Shown piece after piece: positions 29,781 through 39,040 of a stretch of DNA of 64,000 bases. The translations under genes were made by a program, and so were the position numbers. Below the pieces are notes generated by a model. The model worked only from the letters and a program-made list of their open reading frames with translations. It made no database searches and was not told the DNA's origin. Every line of letters begins with the position of its first letter. Position 1 is the stretch's first letter. Source of the stretch: Paenibacillus polygoni (lineage in GTDB: Bacteria > Bacillota > Bacilli > Paenibacillales > Paenibacillaceae); assembly GCF_030263935.1 (NCBI RefSeq), contig NZ_CP127162.1, positions 3,987,501 through 4,051,500 of the forward strand, in the 5' to 3' direction.

Positions 29781-30782
29781 TTATTTCTCTGAAAGCCAGC
29801 GAGCCGCATCTTTACCATAGTAAGTGATGATCATATCCGCACCTGCTCGTTTCATGCTCAGCAAAATTTCCATAGCCACTGACTTCTCATCTATCCATCC
29901 GTTCATTGCTGCTGCTTTCACCATCGCATATTCACCACTTACGTTATAAGCGACCATCGGCAGATCAAATTGATCTTTGAGGGTACGCATCACGTCTAGA
30001 TAAGAAAGAGATGGTTTTACCATCAGCATATCTGCTCCTTCTAGAACATCACTTTCTGCTTCACGAAGCGCTTCCCGTGCATTTGCTGGATCCATCTGAT
30101 ATCCTTTGCGATCCCCATACTGCGGAGCAGAGTCAGCTGCTTCACGGAAAGGTCCGTAGAAACCGGAAGCGTATTTTACAGAGTAGGACATAATCGGTAT
30201 ATTCTCATACCCTGCTTCATCCAAACCTTGGCGAATTGCACCCACAAATCCATCCATCATGTTAGAAGGAGCAATAATATCCGCACCTGCTTTTGCCTGG
30301 GATACTGCCGTTTTCACAAGTAGATCAAGCGATTCATCATTTAAAACGTGTGCATGTACATGCCCGTCTCTTTCATGAGTATGAACCATTCCGCAGTGTC
30401 CATGATCTGTAAATTCACACAAGCAGGTATCCGCAACAACCAGAAGGTCTGGGTACCATGATTTGATCAATCTTGTCGCTTCCTGAACAATTCCGTCTTC
30501 CGCAAAAGCAGATGACCCTACTGCATCTTTGGTATCTGGAATTCCAAACAAAAGTACAGCCGGAATGCCGAGTTCAGCAATCTCTTGTACTTCTTCTTTT
30601 AAGGTGTCCAAAGAAAAGCGGTAAACACCAGGCATGGAAGAGATCTCCTGTTTGACTCCCGTTCCATAAGTTACATAAATCGGTTGAATAAAATCACTCA
30701 CATGAAGATGTGTTTCACGCACCATACTGCGAATTGCGGCAGTACTGCGCAAGCGGCGAAGTCTAACATTTGGAAATCCCAT
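29781..30782 (-). CDS. hemB: Delta-aminolevulinic acid dehydratase
   Basis: A 333-aa enzyme condensing two 5-aminolevulinate molecules to porphobilinogen. It has the cysteine-rich metal site [14 protein letters not shown], so it is a zinc-type enzyme, and the two active-site lysine motifs [13 protein letters not shown] and [20 protein letters not shown] precedes the ATG. A 162-nt gap with a large inverted repeat separates it from the cobA/hemD gene. Confidence 0.97.
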   Translation of the reverse strand: MGFPNVRLRRLRSTAAIRSMVRETHLHVSDFIQPIYVTYGTGVKQEISSMPGVYRFSLDTLKEEVQEIAELGIPAVLLFGIPDTKDAVGSSAFAEDGIVQEATRLIKSWYPDLLVVADTCLCEFTDHGHCGMVHTHERDGHVHAHVLNDESLDLLVKTAVSQAKAGADIIAPSNMMDGFVGAIRQGLDEAGYENIPIMSYSVKYASGFYGPFREAADSAPQYGDRKGYQMDPANAREALREAESDVLEGADMLMVKPSLSYLDVMRTLKDQFDLPMVAYNVSGEYAMVKAAAMNGWIDEKSVAMEILLSMKRAGADMIITYYGKDAARWLSEK

Positions 30783-30818
30783 AATTGATATTCCCCTTTC
30801 TGTATCCCTTTATATAAC

Positions 30819-30938
30819 TGAATCAATTTCATAACTCATTAAAATGATGAATTTGTAACTATATATAGACAAACAAAACCATTTTGATCTATATATACCC
30901 CTGATTAAAGCAACTAAAGGGATTATGAAATTGATTCA
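30819..30938. repeat. 120-bp element with perfect 16-bp terminal inverted repeats
   Basis: TGAATCAATTTCATAA (30819-30834) is repeated exactly inverted at 30923-30938. Inside is a second arm pair, TATATATAG (30860-30868) and CTATATATA (30889-30897). The element has no T-rich tail of a normal terminator and no ORF. It occupies most of the hemB to cobA/hemD spacer and would fold into a long stem in DNA or RNA. Confidence 0.8.
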
Positions 30939-30944
30939 TCTTAA

Positions 30945-32480
30945 TTATTTATCTTTTAGCTCGCACAAAGCATCTGTCAAACTACCCATCGTTGCCTTCT
31001 CCGATATGATGCTTACAGAAAGACCCGCTTTTTGTGCCTCCTGAGCAGTAACGGAACCGATACATACGACATGCACTTTATTAAGAAGCTCTACTGGATT
31101 GTCATTACCCATTTTCTTCAATAGTGCAAGCAGGTGTGTTACGGTAGAAGAGCTTGTAAATGTGACCGCATATATTTTCCCTTTTTGCAGCAGCTGAATG
31201 ACATCATCATCCCATTCATCAGGAATCACTGTCTCATAAATATGTGCTACAGTAACTTCCAGTCCTTTTTCACGCAGTCGATCTGGCAGCCAAGAGCGCG
31301 CAAGATTTCCACAAGGCAGGAGAACTTTCTGACCTGGCAGAAGTTCATCTCCAAAGGTGTCCATTAATCCTTCCTGCTGGTAAGACCCTTGCACTTCTTC
31401 TGCTACAATTCCTTTACTTCGTAAAACTTCTCTTGTAGTAGGTCCAATTGCTACGATTCTAGCTTTTGATAAAGCCCGGATATCCAGGCCCTGCTCTTCA
31501 AGATGCTTAAAGAAATATTCTACTCCGTTAACACTCGTAAAGAATACCCAATCATATTCTGGCATAGAAGCGAGTGCGTTTATGATCTGATCTCTTGCTT
31601 CTGCTGAAGCGGGAGGCACTGTTTCAATCACAGGCAGCTCATAAGCTTCTCCGCCAAGCTCTTCGATTCGATCTACCAGATCAATTGCTTGTGTTCTAGC
31701 CCGTGTAACCAAGATTCTTTTACCGAATAAAGGCATCGATTCTACCCATTTAAGCCGTTCACGTTGTTTAACTACATCGCCGACCACAATCACACCGGGC
31801 GGAAGGAATTTATTCTCTATGACTTTGGCTTCAATATCCTCCAGCGTTCCGATTAGTGTATCTTGTTCTGCCCAAGTTCCCCAGCGAATAAGAGCCACAG
31901 GTGTATCCTTTGGTCTGCCATGATTCATCAGTTGCTTACTAATGTATCCAATATTCGCCACACCCATCATAAATACAAGTGTTCCGGTTGCATTCGTCAC
32001 CTTATCCCAGTGGATCGCTCGGTTCATCTTTTCTGGGCTCTCATGTCCTGTAATAATGGAAATAGAAGAAGCGTAATCTCGGTGAGTTACCGGGATTCCC
32101 GCATAGGCAGGTACACTGATTGCCGAAGTTACCCCTGGTACAATTTCAAAAGGCACGTTATTCTGCTTCAATAACTCTGCTTCTTCTCCCACTCTTCCAA
32201 AAATGGTCGGGTCCCCGCCTTTTAGACGAACGACCTTTTTACCTGCTAAAGCTAAATCCACAAGAAGCTGGTTGATATCCTCTTGTTTCATTGTATGACG
32301 ATTCGTTTTTTTGCCTACATAAATCTTTTCTGCCCCTGGTTTCATAATTCGCAGCAGTCTAGGGCTCGCTAGTCGATCATATACGACAACGTCTGCCTTT
32401 TGAATACATTCCCATCCCTTAACAGTAATGAGCTTTGCGTTCCCCGGACCTGCCCCTACTAAATAAACTTTTCCTGTCAT
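30945..32480 (-). CDS. Fused uroporphyrinogen-III C-methyltransferase (CobA) and uroporphyrinogen-III synthase (HemD)
   Basis: A 511-aa fusion. Residues 1-245 are the SAM-dependent methylase (VYLVGAGPGNAKL near the start, VVRLKGGDPTIFGR) leading to precorrin-2. Residues about 250-511 are HemD (KRILVTRARTQA, VFFTSVNGVEYFF, FTSSSTVTHL), which cyclises hydroxymethylbilane to uroporphyrinogen III. Thus the branch point to heme and to siroheme or cobalamin lies on one chain. A start three codons upstream overlaps the hemC stop as ATGA but abuts its AAGGGG site; I prefer the ATG at 32480. B. subtilis has a separate hemD, so the fusion is a lineage feature seen in other Firmicutes. Confidence 0.93.
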   Translation of the reverse strand: MTGKVYLVGAGPGNAKLITVKGWECIQKADVVVYDRLASPRLLRIMKPGAEKIYVGKKTNRHTMKQEDINQLLVDLALAGKKVVRLKGGDPTIFGRVGEEAELLKQNNVPFEIVPGVTSAISVPAYAGIPVTHRDYASSISIITGHESPEKMNRAIHWDKVTNATGTLVFMMGVANIGYISKQLMNHGRPKDTPVALIRWGTWAEQDTLIGTLEDIEAKVIENKFLPPGVIVVGDVVKQRERLKWVESMPLFGKRILVTRARTQAIDLVDRIEELGGEAYELPVIETVPPASAEARDQIINALASMPEYDWVFFTSVNGVEYFFKHLEEQGLDIRALSKARIVAIGPTTREVLRSKGIVAEEVQGSYQQEGLMDTFGDELLPGQKVLLPCGNLARSWLPDRLREKGLEVTVAHIYETVIPDEWDDDVIQLLQKGKIYAVTFTSSSTVTHLLALLKKMGNDNPVELLNKVHVVCIGSVTAQEAQKAGLSVSIISEKATMGSLTDALCELKDK

Positions 32481-32485
32481 GGAGA

Positions 32486-33430
32486 TCATCCCCTTACATC
32501 TGCTAGTATCTTCTCTGCGCCCATTTCAATTAATCGGCTGGCCACAGCCTTACCCAGCTGTTTGGGATCAGCACCTGTTAAAGTATGTTTTAATACGGTG
32601 TTCCCGTCTGGTGTTCCTACCATGCCCGTGAGTTCAATCTGTTTATCTTCCGCATTGCTGCCAGTAACCCATGTGGCATAAGCTCCAATAGGAACCTGGC
32701 ACCCACCGTTCAGTACATGTAAAAACTCGCGTTCAGCAGCAACTGGTTTGGCTGTTATTTCATCATTATATAAAGAGAGAAGCGCAAGCAGTTCCTCGTC
32801 ATCCTTGCGGCATTCAATGCCAAGCGCCCCTTGACCAACCGCTGGCAAACAAGTTTCAGGAGATAAATAGGAAGTGATTCGATCACTCCATCCCATACGG
32901 GAGAGACCCGCTGCCGCTAAAATAATCGCTTCAAAACCTTCCGTCTCGAGTTTACGTAAACGAGAATCAATATTCCCGCGGATCCACTCTACATTGAGAT
33001 CAGGTCGATAAGCCTTTAACTGACTAGACCGGCGAAGACTGCTGGTACCCACTTTTGCTCCATGGGGAAGTTCATCAAGCGAAGCTCCATTTCGAGAAAT
33101 TAGAGCATCTCTTGGATCTTCTCGCTTCGGGATCGCTCCCGTCGTAAGGGATTCAGGTAGTACAGAAGGCATATCTTTCATACTATGTACCGCCATATCA
33201 ATCTCTTTGTTCATCATTGCCTGTTCAATTTCTTTGACAAACAGTCCTTTGCCGCCTACTTTTGACAGCGTCACATTTAGAATCTGATCTCCTTTGGTGA
33301 CAATTTTCTTCACCTCAAAATCAAATTCAAGTCCATGCTCTGAACATATCTTTTTCAAATCTTCGATGACATGACCTGTCTGTGTCAATGCCAACGCACT
33401 TTGTCTGCTTCCCACGATAATTGTACGCAT
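32486..33430 (-). CDS. hemC: Hydroxymethylbilane synthase (porphobilinogen deaminase)
   Basis: A 314-aa enzyme that polymerises four porphobilinogens on a dipyrromethane cofactor attached to Cys244 in [10 protein letters not shown]. Other motifs are [21 protein letters not shown] and [11 protein letters not shown]. The stop meets the start region of the cobA/hemD gene. RBS AGGAGTAAC precedes the ATG. Confidence 0.97.
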   Translation of the reverse strand: MRTIIVGSRQSALALTQTGHVIEDLKKICSEHGLEFDFEVKKIVTKGDQILNVTLSKVGGKGLFVKEIEQAMMNKEIDMAVHSMKDMPSVLPESLTTGAIPKREDPRDALISRNGASLDELPHGAKVGTSSLRRSSQLKAYRPDLNVEWIRGNIDSRLRKLETEGFEAIILAAAGLSRMGWSDRITSYLSPETCLPAVGQGALGIECRKDDEELLALLSLYNDEITAKPVAAEREFLHVLNGGCQVPIGAYATWVTGSNAEDKQIELTGMVGTPDGNTVLKHTLTGADPKQLGKAVASRLIEMGAEKILADVRG

Positions 33431-33434
33431 CTTG

Positions 33435-34085
33435 TTACTCCTCCCGATTGACAGTAATCCACTTCACCATTTCTTCCTGTGACCATGGACGATACCGTTT
33501 TTCTCGTATTTGTACTAAAATATCCATTTCAAGTACCCGATCAAGCAGGCGCTTTCTATCTCTCCGATCTTCGACTTCAAACTGAATGACTTCTCGGAAT
33601 TGTTGTAAAAAATCAAGGTAAATCTGATACTCATCCCCATAATCTGTTCTCAGCTGTTCAATAATTTGCTTTGCAAGCCCCGGGCTTGCACCTGATGCAG
33701 AAACCGCAATCGTTAATTTGCCTCGGCGTACAGTGCCAGGAGTAATAAAATCTCCCGTACCCGGTGCATCTGCACTATTCACAAGAATGTTCCTCTGCTT
33801 TGCTTCCGCAATGACTTGTGCGTTTACTGCCGGGCTGCTCGTAGCCGCATATACAAGAAAAGCCCCTTCCAGGTCTCCCTGGAGATAGGGCTTCTTACGC
33901 CATTCGGCTTCACCCCGGTCAACCATGTGAAGAATTTGATCCGTCACTTCGGGGCTAATAATAGTGAGCAGTGCTCCTGAACCTGCAAGAGCCTCTATCT
34001 TTCGCTCCGCTACCTTACCTCCGCCGATAACAATGCATCTGCGCCCTGAGCAGTTCAACATAACTGGTACATAGTGATTCTCCAT
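33435..34085 (-). CDS. Precorrin-2 dehydrogenase / sirohydrochlorin ferrochelatase-like (Met8/SirC type)
   Basis: A 216-aa protein with an N-terminal NAD-binding fold ([15 protein letters not shown]), [15 protein letters not shown] and the motif [12 protein letters not shown] typical of the CysG N-terminal part and Met8p. It oxidises precorrin-2 to sirohydrochlorin and may insert iron. The ATG at 34085 has GAGTGAGG upstream and leaves only 11 nt to hemX. Together with the CobA half of its neighbour it would supply siroheme from the heme operon. Confidence 0.88.
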   Translation of the reverse strand: MENHYVPVMLNCSGRRCIVIGGGKVAERKIEALAGSGALLTIISPEVTDQILHMVDRGEAEWRKKPYLQGDLEGAFLVYAATSSPAVNAQVIAEAKQRNILVNSADAPGTGDFITPGTVRRGKLTIAVSASGASPGLAKQIIEQLRTDYGDEYQIYLDFLQQFREVIQFEVEDRRDRKRLLDRVLEMDILVQIREKRYRPWSQEEMVKWITVNREE

Positions 34086-34096
34086 GTGCTTATGCC

Positions 34097-34924
34097 TCAC
34101 TCTCCCGTCCAGCGATGAAACATAGACCAAGCGTTACTCATAAAACTGATAATAACAAAAGCATATCCAAGCAAAATCCATCTTGCCATTACATACTGGG
34201 GTGCATCAATATATCGTTTGGATACAAAATAACCAACATAGATACATAGTGCAATAATAGTCGCGAGTACTTTTAGGTCCAATAGATAAAGCCACTGCTT
34301 CTCGGCAACAATCGACAAAATAGCAAGGATCACAGATATGCCAAGAATAGGTGTACCAATTAGACTGGCTTTGTTCATATACAATTGCAGAATTTCAAGG
34401 CTTGGGACACGTCTCATAGAATCATTCCATCGCTTAAGCTTCAGTCTGTAATGTAAAAAGAGATAAGTCATTGCAAAAACTGCCGCTACCGTCAGTGCCG
34501 CAAATCCAAGATTAGCAAGTGCAATATGCATTACCAGCATACCATGTACGGTCTGCCAGTTGAGCAGCCTATCCTCACTCGGTACGAGCCAAAAATCACT
34601 CAGCACCAAAGCACTGAAACTGACTACATTCAGAAGGAATACAATATATTCAGACCTCTGCCCCCGGCTTAATATGAATGAAATGAGTACGATACAAAAA
34701 GAAAACAAGAAAATAAAATCATACATAGAGTAGATTGGAACATAACCTTGATTCACCGTATAAAACACAAGATACATAAGCTGCATTATCGATACAATAA
34801 CAAGAAGCCCTGTGCCTATCCGCTTTGCATTCGCATTACGACGAATACAATCCGAGAAATAAAACAGAAGGCTCAGAGCGTAAATATAAATGATGAAACT
34901 GTGAATTGTATCATGAACCGTCAC
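34097..34924 (-). CDS. hemX: HemX, CcsA-type membrane protein
   Basis: A 275-aa protein with about eight membrane helices, of the cytochrome c assembly (CcsA/CcmC) superfamily, including a histidine in the segment TVHGMLVMHIALANL. In B. subtilis HemX lowers the amount of glutamyl-tRNA reductase. The start is GTG; hemA ends 17 nt upstream. Heme binding is inferred from the fold. Confidence 0.92.
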   Translation of the reverse strand: MTVHDTIHSFIIYIYALSLLFYFSDCIRRNANAKRIGTGLLVIVSIMQLMYLVFYTVNQGYVPIYSMYDFIFLFSFCIVLISFILSRGQRSEYIVFLLNVVSFSALVLSDFWLVPSEDRLLNWQTVHGMLVMHIALANLGFAALTVAAVFAMTYLFLHYRLKLKRWNDSMRRVPSLEILQLYMNKASLIGTPILGISVILAILSIVAEKQWLYLLDLKVLATIIALCIYVGYFVSKRYIDAPQYVMARWILLGYAFVIISFMSNAWSMFHRWTGE

Positions 34925-34941
34925 TTAGCTCTACACCTGCC

Positions 34942-36327
34942 TTACAGACTTACAGGAACATAAGTTAGACGCGAAGATTCCTTTGCAGCGCCATGGTTCA
35001 TTTCCATGGAAGGCTGTAAGTTCCCATGTGAAAGAGCAACGTCCTGTTTCTTGTCATCGATCTCATCCTCGAGCCCAAACAGCTTAGTGAACATTAATAA
35101 AGCATCGTCTGCTTTTTTATCAGCAGCCATTTCTTTAATTTGGTTAATCGGCTCATGAGTTATTTGATTTAGCATACTTTTGGTAAGACGCCGAATGACT
35201 TTGCGCTGTCTGTCATCTAGTTCCGGCAACTTATTAAACAAACTTTCGAGTGTATCCTCGTGAACGGTATTTGCTTTTTCTTGAAGGGCACGAATGACAG
35301 GACGTACCCCCAGCGTTTTAAGCCACTGCTGGAAAGTTATCATTTCCTCTTCAATGAAAGCGTCAATTTTAGCGGCTTCCATACGGCGCATTTCAAGATT
35401 CGTCTCTACTACGCCTTCCAAGTCATCAATATCATATAAGTAAACGTTGGACAAATCACTGATCGCAGGATCAATGTCTCTTGGAACAGCAATGTCAATC
35501 ATAAAGAGCGGACGTGATTTTCTCCGCTTCATGCTTTCTTTTATCATATCCACAGAAATAACAAAGTCTTTAGCACCCGTAGAACTGATCAAAATGTCAA
35601 CTTCATGTAATCTAGAAAATGCCTGTTCCATAGTACAAGCGGTTCCTTGAAATTTCTTAGCCAATTCTTCAGCACGCAGAAAGGTCCGATTCGCGACAAT
35701 AACCTCTTCCGCTCCATTTGCGTACAAATGTTGCACAGTTAGTTCGCTCATTTTCCCAGCACCCAGAATCATGACCTTTTTGTTTGAAAACGAACCAAAA
35801 ATTCGCTTGCCAAGTTCTACGGCCGCATAACTCACCGAGACGGCAGCTTCCCCAATGGATGTTTCAGAATGTGCCCTTTTACCAACCGTAATCGCATGTT
35901 TAAATAGTTCATTAAACCACGTGCCTGTTGCTTTCTCTTGCTGCGCACATAAAAAAGCTTGTTTAACTTGCCCAAGAATTTGAGTCTCTCCGATAACCAT
36001 AGAGTCAAGCCCGCTTGTCACACGAAACAGATGACGGATTGCCTGCTCATTTTCGTAGATATAAAGATGCTGGGTAAATTCTTCACGAGAAATCCCAAAC
36101 CATTTCTCCATAAAACTACGAATAAAATAGCCGCACATATGAAGACGATCGACTACCACATACATTTCAGTCCGGTTGCATGTAGCTACAATGACGCCTT
36201 CCAATACACTATTTGTCTTTTTTAGCTGCTGGAGTGCAAGGGATAAGTCCTTCTCATCAAACGTAAAACGTTCCCTGACTTCTACAGGCGCTGTGCGGTA
36301 GTTCAATCCAACTGCGACGATGTGCAT
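34942..36327 (-). CDS. hemA: Glutamyl-tRNA reductase
   Basis: A 461-aa NADPH-dependent enzyme and first committed step of the C5 heme pathway. The active-site Cys50 is in VATCNRTEMY, GLDSMVIGETQILGQVKQA and the nucleotide motif MILGAGKMSELTVQHL are present, and the C-terminal dimerisation helices follow. It is first in the hem operon. Its upstream region carries a possible PerR-like box. Confidence 0.97.
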   Translation of the reverse strand: MHIVAVGLNYRTAPVEVRERFTFDEKDLSLALQQLKKTNSVLEGVIVATCNRTEMYVVVDRLHMCGYFIRSFMEKWFGISREEFTQHLYIYENEQAIRHLFRVTSGLDSMVIGETQILGQVKQAFLCAQQEKATGTWFNELFKHAITVGKRAHSETSIGEAAVSVSYAAVELGKRIFGSFSNKKVMILGAGKMSELTVQHLYANGAEEVIVANRTFLRAEELAKKFQGTACTMEQAFSRLHEVDILISSTGAKDFVISVDMIKESMKRRKSRPLFMIDIAVPRDIDPAISDLSNVYLYDIDDLEGVVETNLEMRRMEAAKIDAFIEEEMITFQQWLKTLGVRPVIRALQEKANTVHEDTLESLFNKLPELDDRQRKVIRRLTKSMLNQITHEPINQIKEMAADKKADDALLMFTKLFGLEDEIDDKKQDVALSHGNLQPSMEMNHGAAKESSRLTYVPVSL

Positions 36328-36423
36328 TGCAAGTTCACCTGCCTCTACGTTTTGTTAATTTTGTAAATGATCTATATCACAATGCGCTGTAAACAGCACA
36401 TGATCCTGAGTACATAATGCAAA

Positions 36424-36438
36424 CAATACTTAGTATAA
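36424..36438 (-). promoter_or_regulatory. Possible hemA promoter with PerR-like palindrome
   Basis: TTATACTAAGTATTG (minus strand) contains a -10 hexamer TATACT (36432-36437) and matches the PerR box TTATAATNATTATAA at about ten of fourteen fixed positions. A weak -35 (TTAGCC) lies 16 bp upstream. The B. subtilis hem operon is PerR-controlled, which makes this plausible but unproven. Confidence 0.35.
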
Positions 36439-36647
36439 CATATGTATTTGCCCGGCTAAGTGCTTTTTATGACATGTTTATGAAATCCTCATCTTAGAGG
36501 CATAGCGCTCGCTTAATTTTGCCGGCTCTTCCTATCTTTATGCAGGAACGCAGGCAGCCTACACCTTTTTTAAAGTTAAAATCTCAAAACTATGATTATT
36601 CATCCCATGAAGCATACCAAAAATGTAAAATATCTACAAATATAAAA
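36439..36647. other. hemA-speD spacer without a gene
   Basis: The 373 bases from 36328 to 36700 contain the hemA leader and promoter, about 200 bases in which I see no gene or repeat, and the speD terminator. A small GCTGT/ACAGC hairpin lies in the hemA leader near 36390. Confidence 0.5.
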
Positions 36648-36672
36648 ACAACCATGGATGATCCATGGTTGT
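36648..36672 (-). terminator. Rho-independent terminator after speD
   Basis: Perfect stem CAACCATGGAT/ATCCATGGTTG with a very short loop, followed on the minus strand by TTTTTA. Confidence 0.85.
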
Positions 36673-36700
36673 CAGTTTAATTCATATTATTAACTTTCCA

Positions 36701-37099
36701 TCAAACAAGTTCGATCTGATTCATTTCAGGCGTTTCAACCTTTATTTCACCTAAACCGCGAACTAATCTTTTGGCGTACGTTTTTTCTGGTTTTAATACG
36801 GACACCAGGTAGTCAATGGCTAACTGCGGGTCTACCGTTTCTCCACAAGTGTAACAATCAATTGCGGCAAAACCTCTCTCAGGGTACGTGTGAATCGAGA
36901 GATGGCTCTCTGACAGCAATACAAGTACTGTCGCTCCTTGAGGTCTAAACTGCTTTGATTGTACGGACAATACGGTAGCACCACAAGCTTCAGCTGCATC
37001 AATCAACTGTGCTTGCAAAAACTCCTCATTGTTCAGTAAATCAAAGTCGACTCCCCAAGTATCAACAGCAACGTGTCTTCCGAAAGTTGAATATTCCAT
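36701..37099 (-). CDS. speD: S-adenosylmethionine decarboxylase proenzyme
   Basis: A 132-aa class 1b proenzyme that cleaves itself to create a pyruvoyl group and makes the aminopropyl donor for spermidine. The cleavage region LLSESHLSIHTYPE (61-74) places the bond between Glu64 and Ser65; His70 and Cys85 align with the catalytic residues of the Thermotoga enzyme. Length is normal. It is monocistronic with its own promoter and terminator; no speE is nearby. The leader has unusual folding potential. Confidence 0.96.
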   Translation of the reverse strand: MEYSTFGRHVAVDTWGVDFDLLNNEEFLQAQLIDAAEACGATVLSVQSKQFRPQGATVLVLLSESHLSIHTYPERGFAAIDCYTCGETVDPQLAIDYLVSVLKPEKTYAKRLVRGLGEIKVETPEMNQIELV

Positions 37100-37149
37100 C
37101 TTCCGGTTCCCCCTTCCTAGGAATAAAATGTTTGAAAAAATTTCATCCG

Positions 37150-37216
37150 CTAGGACCTACGTCATTCACTTCCCGAGGGAATAATCTCTCGCAACATTCA
37201 ATGTCCTGAGTGAATC
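37150..37216 (-). promoter_or_regulatory. Possible structured leader of speD with pseudoknot pairing
   Basis: In RNA order, ATTCACT (37209-37215) pairs with AGTGAAT (37164-37170), AGGAC (37203-37207) pairs with GTCCT (37152-37156), and a CGAG/CTCG hairpin (37188-37191 with 37174-37177) lies inside. The two long-range stems interleave, as in an H-type pseudoknot. No known riboswitch class was recognised. Confidence 0.4.
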
Positions 37217-37246
37217 CTGGTTCCTATTTTCTTTTCAACGAGATTA

Positions 37247-37275
37247 AAAATAACATCTAACTGAGGCAATTGCAA
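37247..37275 (-). promoter_or_regulatory. Candidate sigma-A promoter of speD
   Basis: TTGCAA (37270-37275), a 17-bp spacer and TATTTT (37247-37252) on the minus strand, about 40 nt before the structured leader. Confidence 0.45.
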
Positions 37276-37456
37276 TAGTTATTTTACAAGTACTACAAAT
37301 AAATACATTCGCTGCTAGGAGATAGATCACACAGCTCTCATCGTCGGAATTTACCGGTATTTACACATCGTTTTACTCCGGTTTGATACACCGATTTTTG
37401 TATGGTTTTACAATTCAGAGAGGTCGTTCATCCATTATTTATATACAAACAAAAAA
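37276..37456. other. Spacer upstream of speD without a gene
   Basis: Within the 427-base gap between speD and the next gene, this part shows no ORF, repeat or clear signal. Confidence 0.5.
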
Positions 37457-37485
37457 AACTCCATACCACAGCCGGGTAAGGAGTT
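37457..37485 (-). terminator. Rho-independent terminator of the engB-side operon
   Basis: AACTCC and TACC pair with GGTA and GGAGTT, then eight T on the minus strand; 42 nt beyond the stop of the 195-aa gene. Confidence 0.85.
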
Positions 37486-37526
37486 AATAAATAATCAAAT
37501 GCTAACGTATTTCCTTAATGAAATAC

Positions 37527-38114
37527 TTATGCTTCTAAAGCGAATAAAGTAACCGTATGAGTGCGTAATTGCTCGTCAATCTTCGAAATTTCTTCTTGAC
37601 TACAAGTTGCATTTCGTAAATCAAGCAGTCCGTTCACACTTTTTTTCACCTGTGTAATCTGTTGCTCGATCTTTCTCATCTGGAATACATCCTCCATCTC
37701 CTGGAGTGTGTTTTTGTATTGATAGACCGTTTGGGATTGATTTTCTCTTACTTCAACAATCTTTCGCACAGATCCTTTGAAATAAACATAAGACATTGTA
37801 AACCCAGCATAGATCCGATTTACAATCCCTTCTCCTTTGAAGCTGAGGAATAACTTCCGCACCAAATTAGCTAAGTGTAGATTTACCAAGCGGCAAGATA
37901 ACTCACAGACATAAAACCCTTCTCTATGATGAAATGGAAAATGAACTTCCTCGCCTGCATGATTCACTAGTACAATATCCTGTCCCCCATTACCGAGAAC
38001 TTTCACTCTTGAATGGACCTGGCCGTCTTCTGCCATCTGCAAGAACTGTTTCATTTGAGTTTCCGATAATTTCAAAGTGGCTTTAACATATTCTGTGGCT
38101 AACCGCTGAGCCAT
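37527..38114 (-). CDS. Unrecognised 195-aa protein
   Basis: I do not recognise a domain. The protein is soluble, without a signal peptide or membrane helix; residues 1-40 are helical, the middle is beta-rich (VKVLGNGGQDIVLVNHAGEEVHFPFHH), and the last 70 residues look like a coiled coil (LQEMEDVFQMRKIEQQITQV). Three cysteines are present (ELSCRL, ATCSQ and VCEL). GGGGAG lies 7 nt before the chosen ATG, and an ATG ten codons upstream lacks a site. It has its own terminator, and a TATAAT-like -10 lies near 38195. The position corresponds to that of ysxD in B. subtilis, but that gene encodes a membrane protein. Confidence 0.7.
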   Translation of the reverse strand: MAQRLATEYVKATLKLSETQMKQFLQMAEDGQVHSRVKVLGNGGQDIVLVNHAGEEVHFPFHHREGFYVCELSCRLVNLHLANLVRKLFLSFKGEGIVNRIYAGFTMSYVYFKGSVRKIVEVRENQSQTVYQYKNTLQEMEDVFQMRKIEQQITQVKKSVNGLLDLRNATCSQEEISKIDEQLRTHTVTLFALEA

Positions 38115-38362
38115 AAAAATCTCCCCAATTCTTCCCTGATTCATCAGGCCGGTGTATTCACCGGAAATTTCGTAACAAGCTTATGCCTGAATTCATTATA
38201 CACTACCTTTTAAACGACTCGCTCATCCTCTAATCCATAAAAACTTGCGCAAAAACCGTAAAAAAAGGGATAAACGCTTATATTCTACAGCTGATAGGGA
38301 AGATGCTCACTTTCCTGTATTAAAAGTTCATGCTAACTCTGTCATCCTGCATTTTAGGCTTG

Positions 38363-39022
38363 TCACGCTTCGTGAGTTGAGGTTTCCTGGCCTTCCTCTA
38401 CTTCATCCAGCTCTTCTTCCTCACCGAATGGATCTTTAGAGAATGCATAGCGGGAAATAACTGACCATAGTTCATCTCTGCCAAGACCTTCTTCCGAAGA
38501 AAAAGATACAAATGAATCATCTGGATGAATCTGAAGGGCTTCTTTTATAATTTTCGCATGTTTCACACGTTTTGTTTTTGGAATCTTGTCCATTTTGGTA
38601 GTCACGATGCAAACAGGAAGACCATGGTGTTTGAGCCAGTCATACATCATAATATCGTCCTTCGTTGGTGCATGCCGCATATCGATCATCTGCATCACAA
38701 GTTTAAGCTCTTTACGTTCGAGCAAATATTGCTCCATCATTTTCCCAAATAGGGCGCGCTGTGTTTTGGATACTTTGGCATACCCATACCCCGGGAAGTC
38801 AACAAAATAAAGTTGATCATTAATACGATAATAATTAAGCTGCTGTGTTTTACCTGGTGTGGAACTCGTTCGTGCCAGGTTTTTACGATTAATCATCCGA
38901 TTAATCAGCGATGATTTACCCACATTGGAACGCCCTGCCAGAGCAATCTCCGGCAAGGCGTCCTCAGGATATTGGCTGGGGCTTACAGCACTAATAATAA
39001 ATTCTGATTTTGTTACTTTCAT
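38363..39022 (-). CDS. engB: Ribosome-biogenesis GTPase YsxC/EngB
   Basis: A 219-aa essential GTPase for 50S assembly. G1 GRSNVGKSS (30-38), G2 SSTPGKTQ, G3 DFPGYGYA and G4 TKMDKIPKT are present. The C-terminal tail is acidic ([13 protein letters not shown]), longer than in many orthologues. It follows lonA by 18 nt as in B. subtilis. Confidence 0.96.
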   Translation of the reverse strand: MKVTKSEFIISAVSPSQYPEDALPEIALAGRSNVGKSSLINRMINRKNLARTSSTPGKTQQLNYYRINDQLYFVDFPGYGYAKVSKTQRALFGKMMEQYLLERKELKLVMQMIDMRHAPTKDDIMMYDWLKHHGLPVCIVTTKMDKIPKTKRVKHAKIIKEALQIHPDDSFVSFSSEEGLGRDELWSVISRYAFSKDPFGEEEELDEVEEGQETSTHEA

Positions 39023-39040
39023 AGTTGATAATTGTCCTCT

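Noticed and set aside
37116..37135. Rho-independent terminator just before speD
   Set aside because: T-rich and AT-rich bases occur near the start region, but no stem precedes them on the minus strand.
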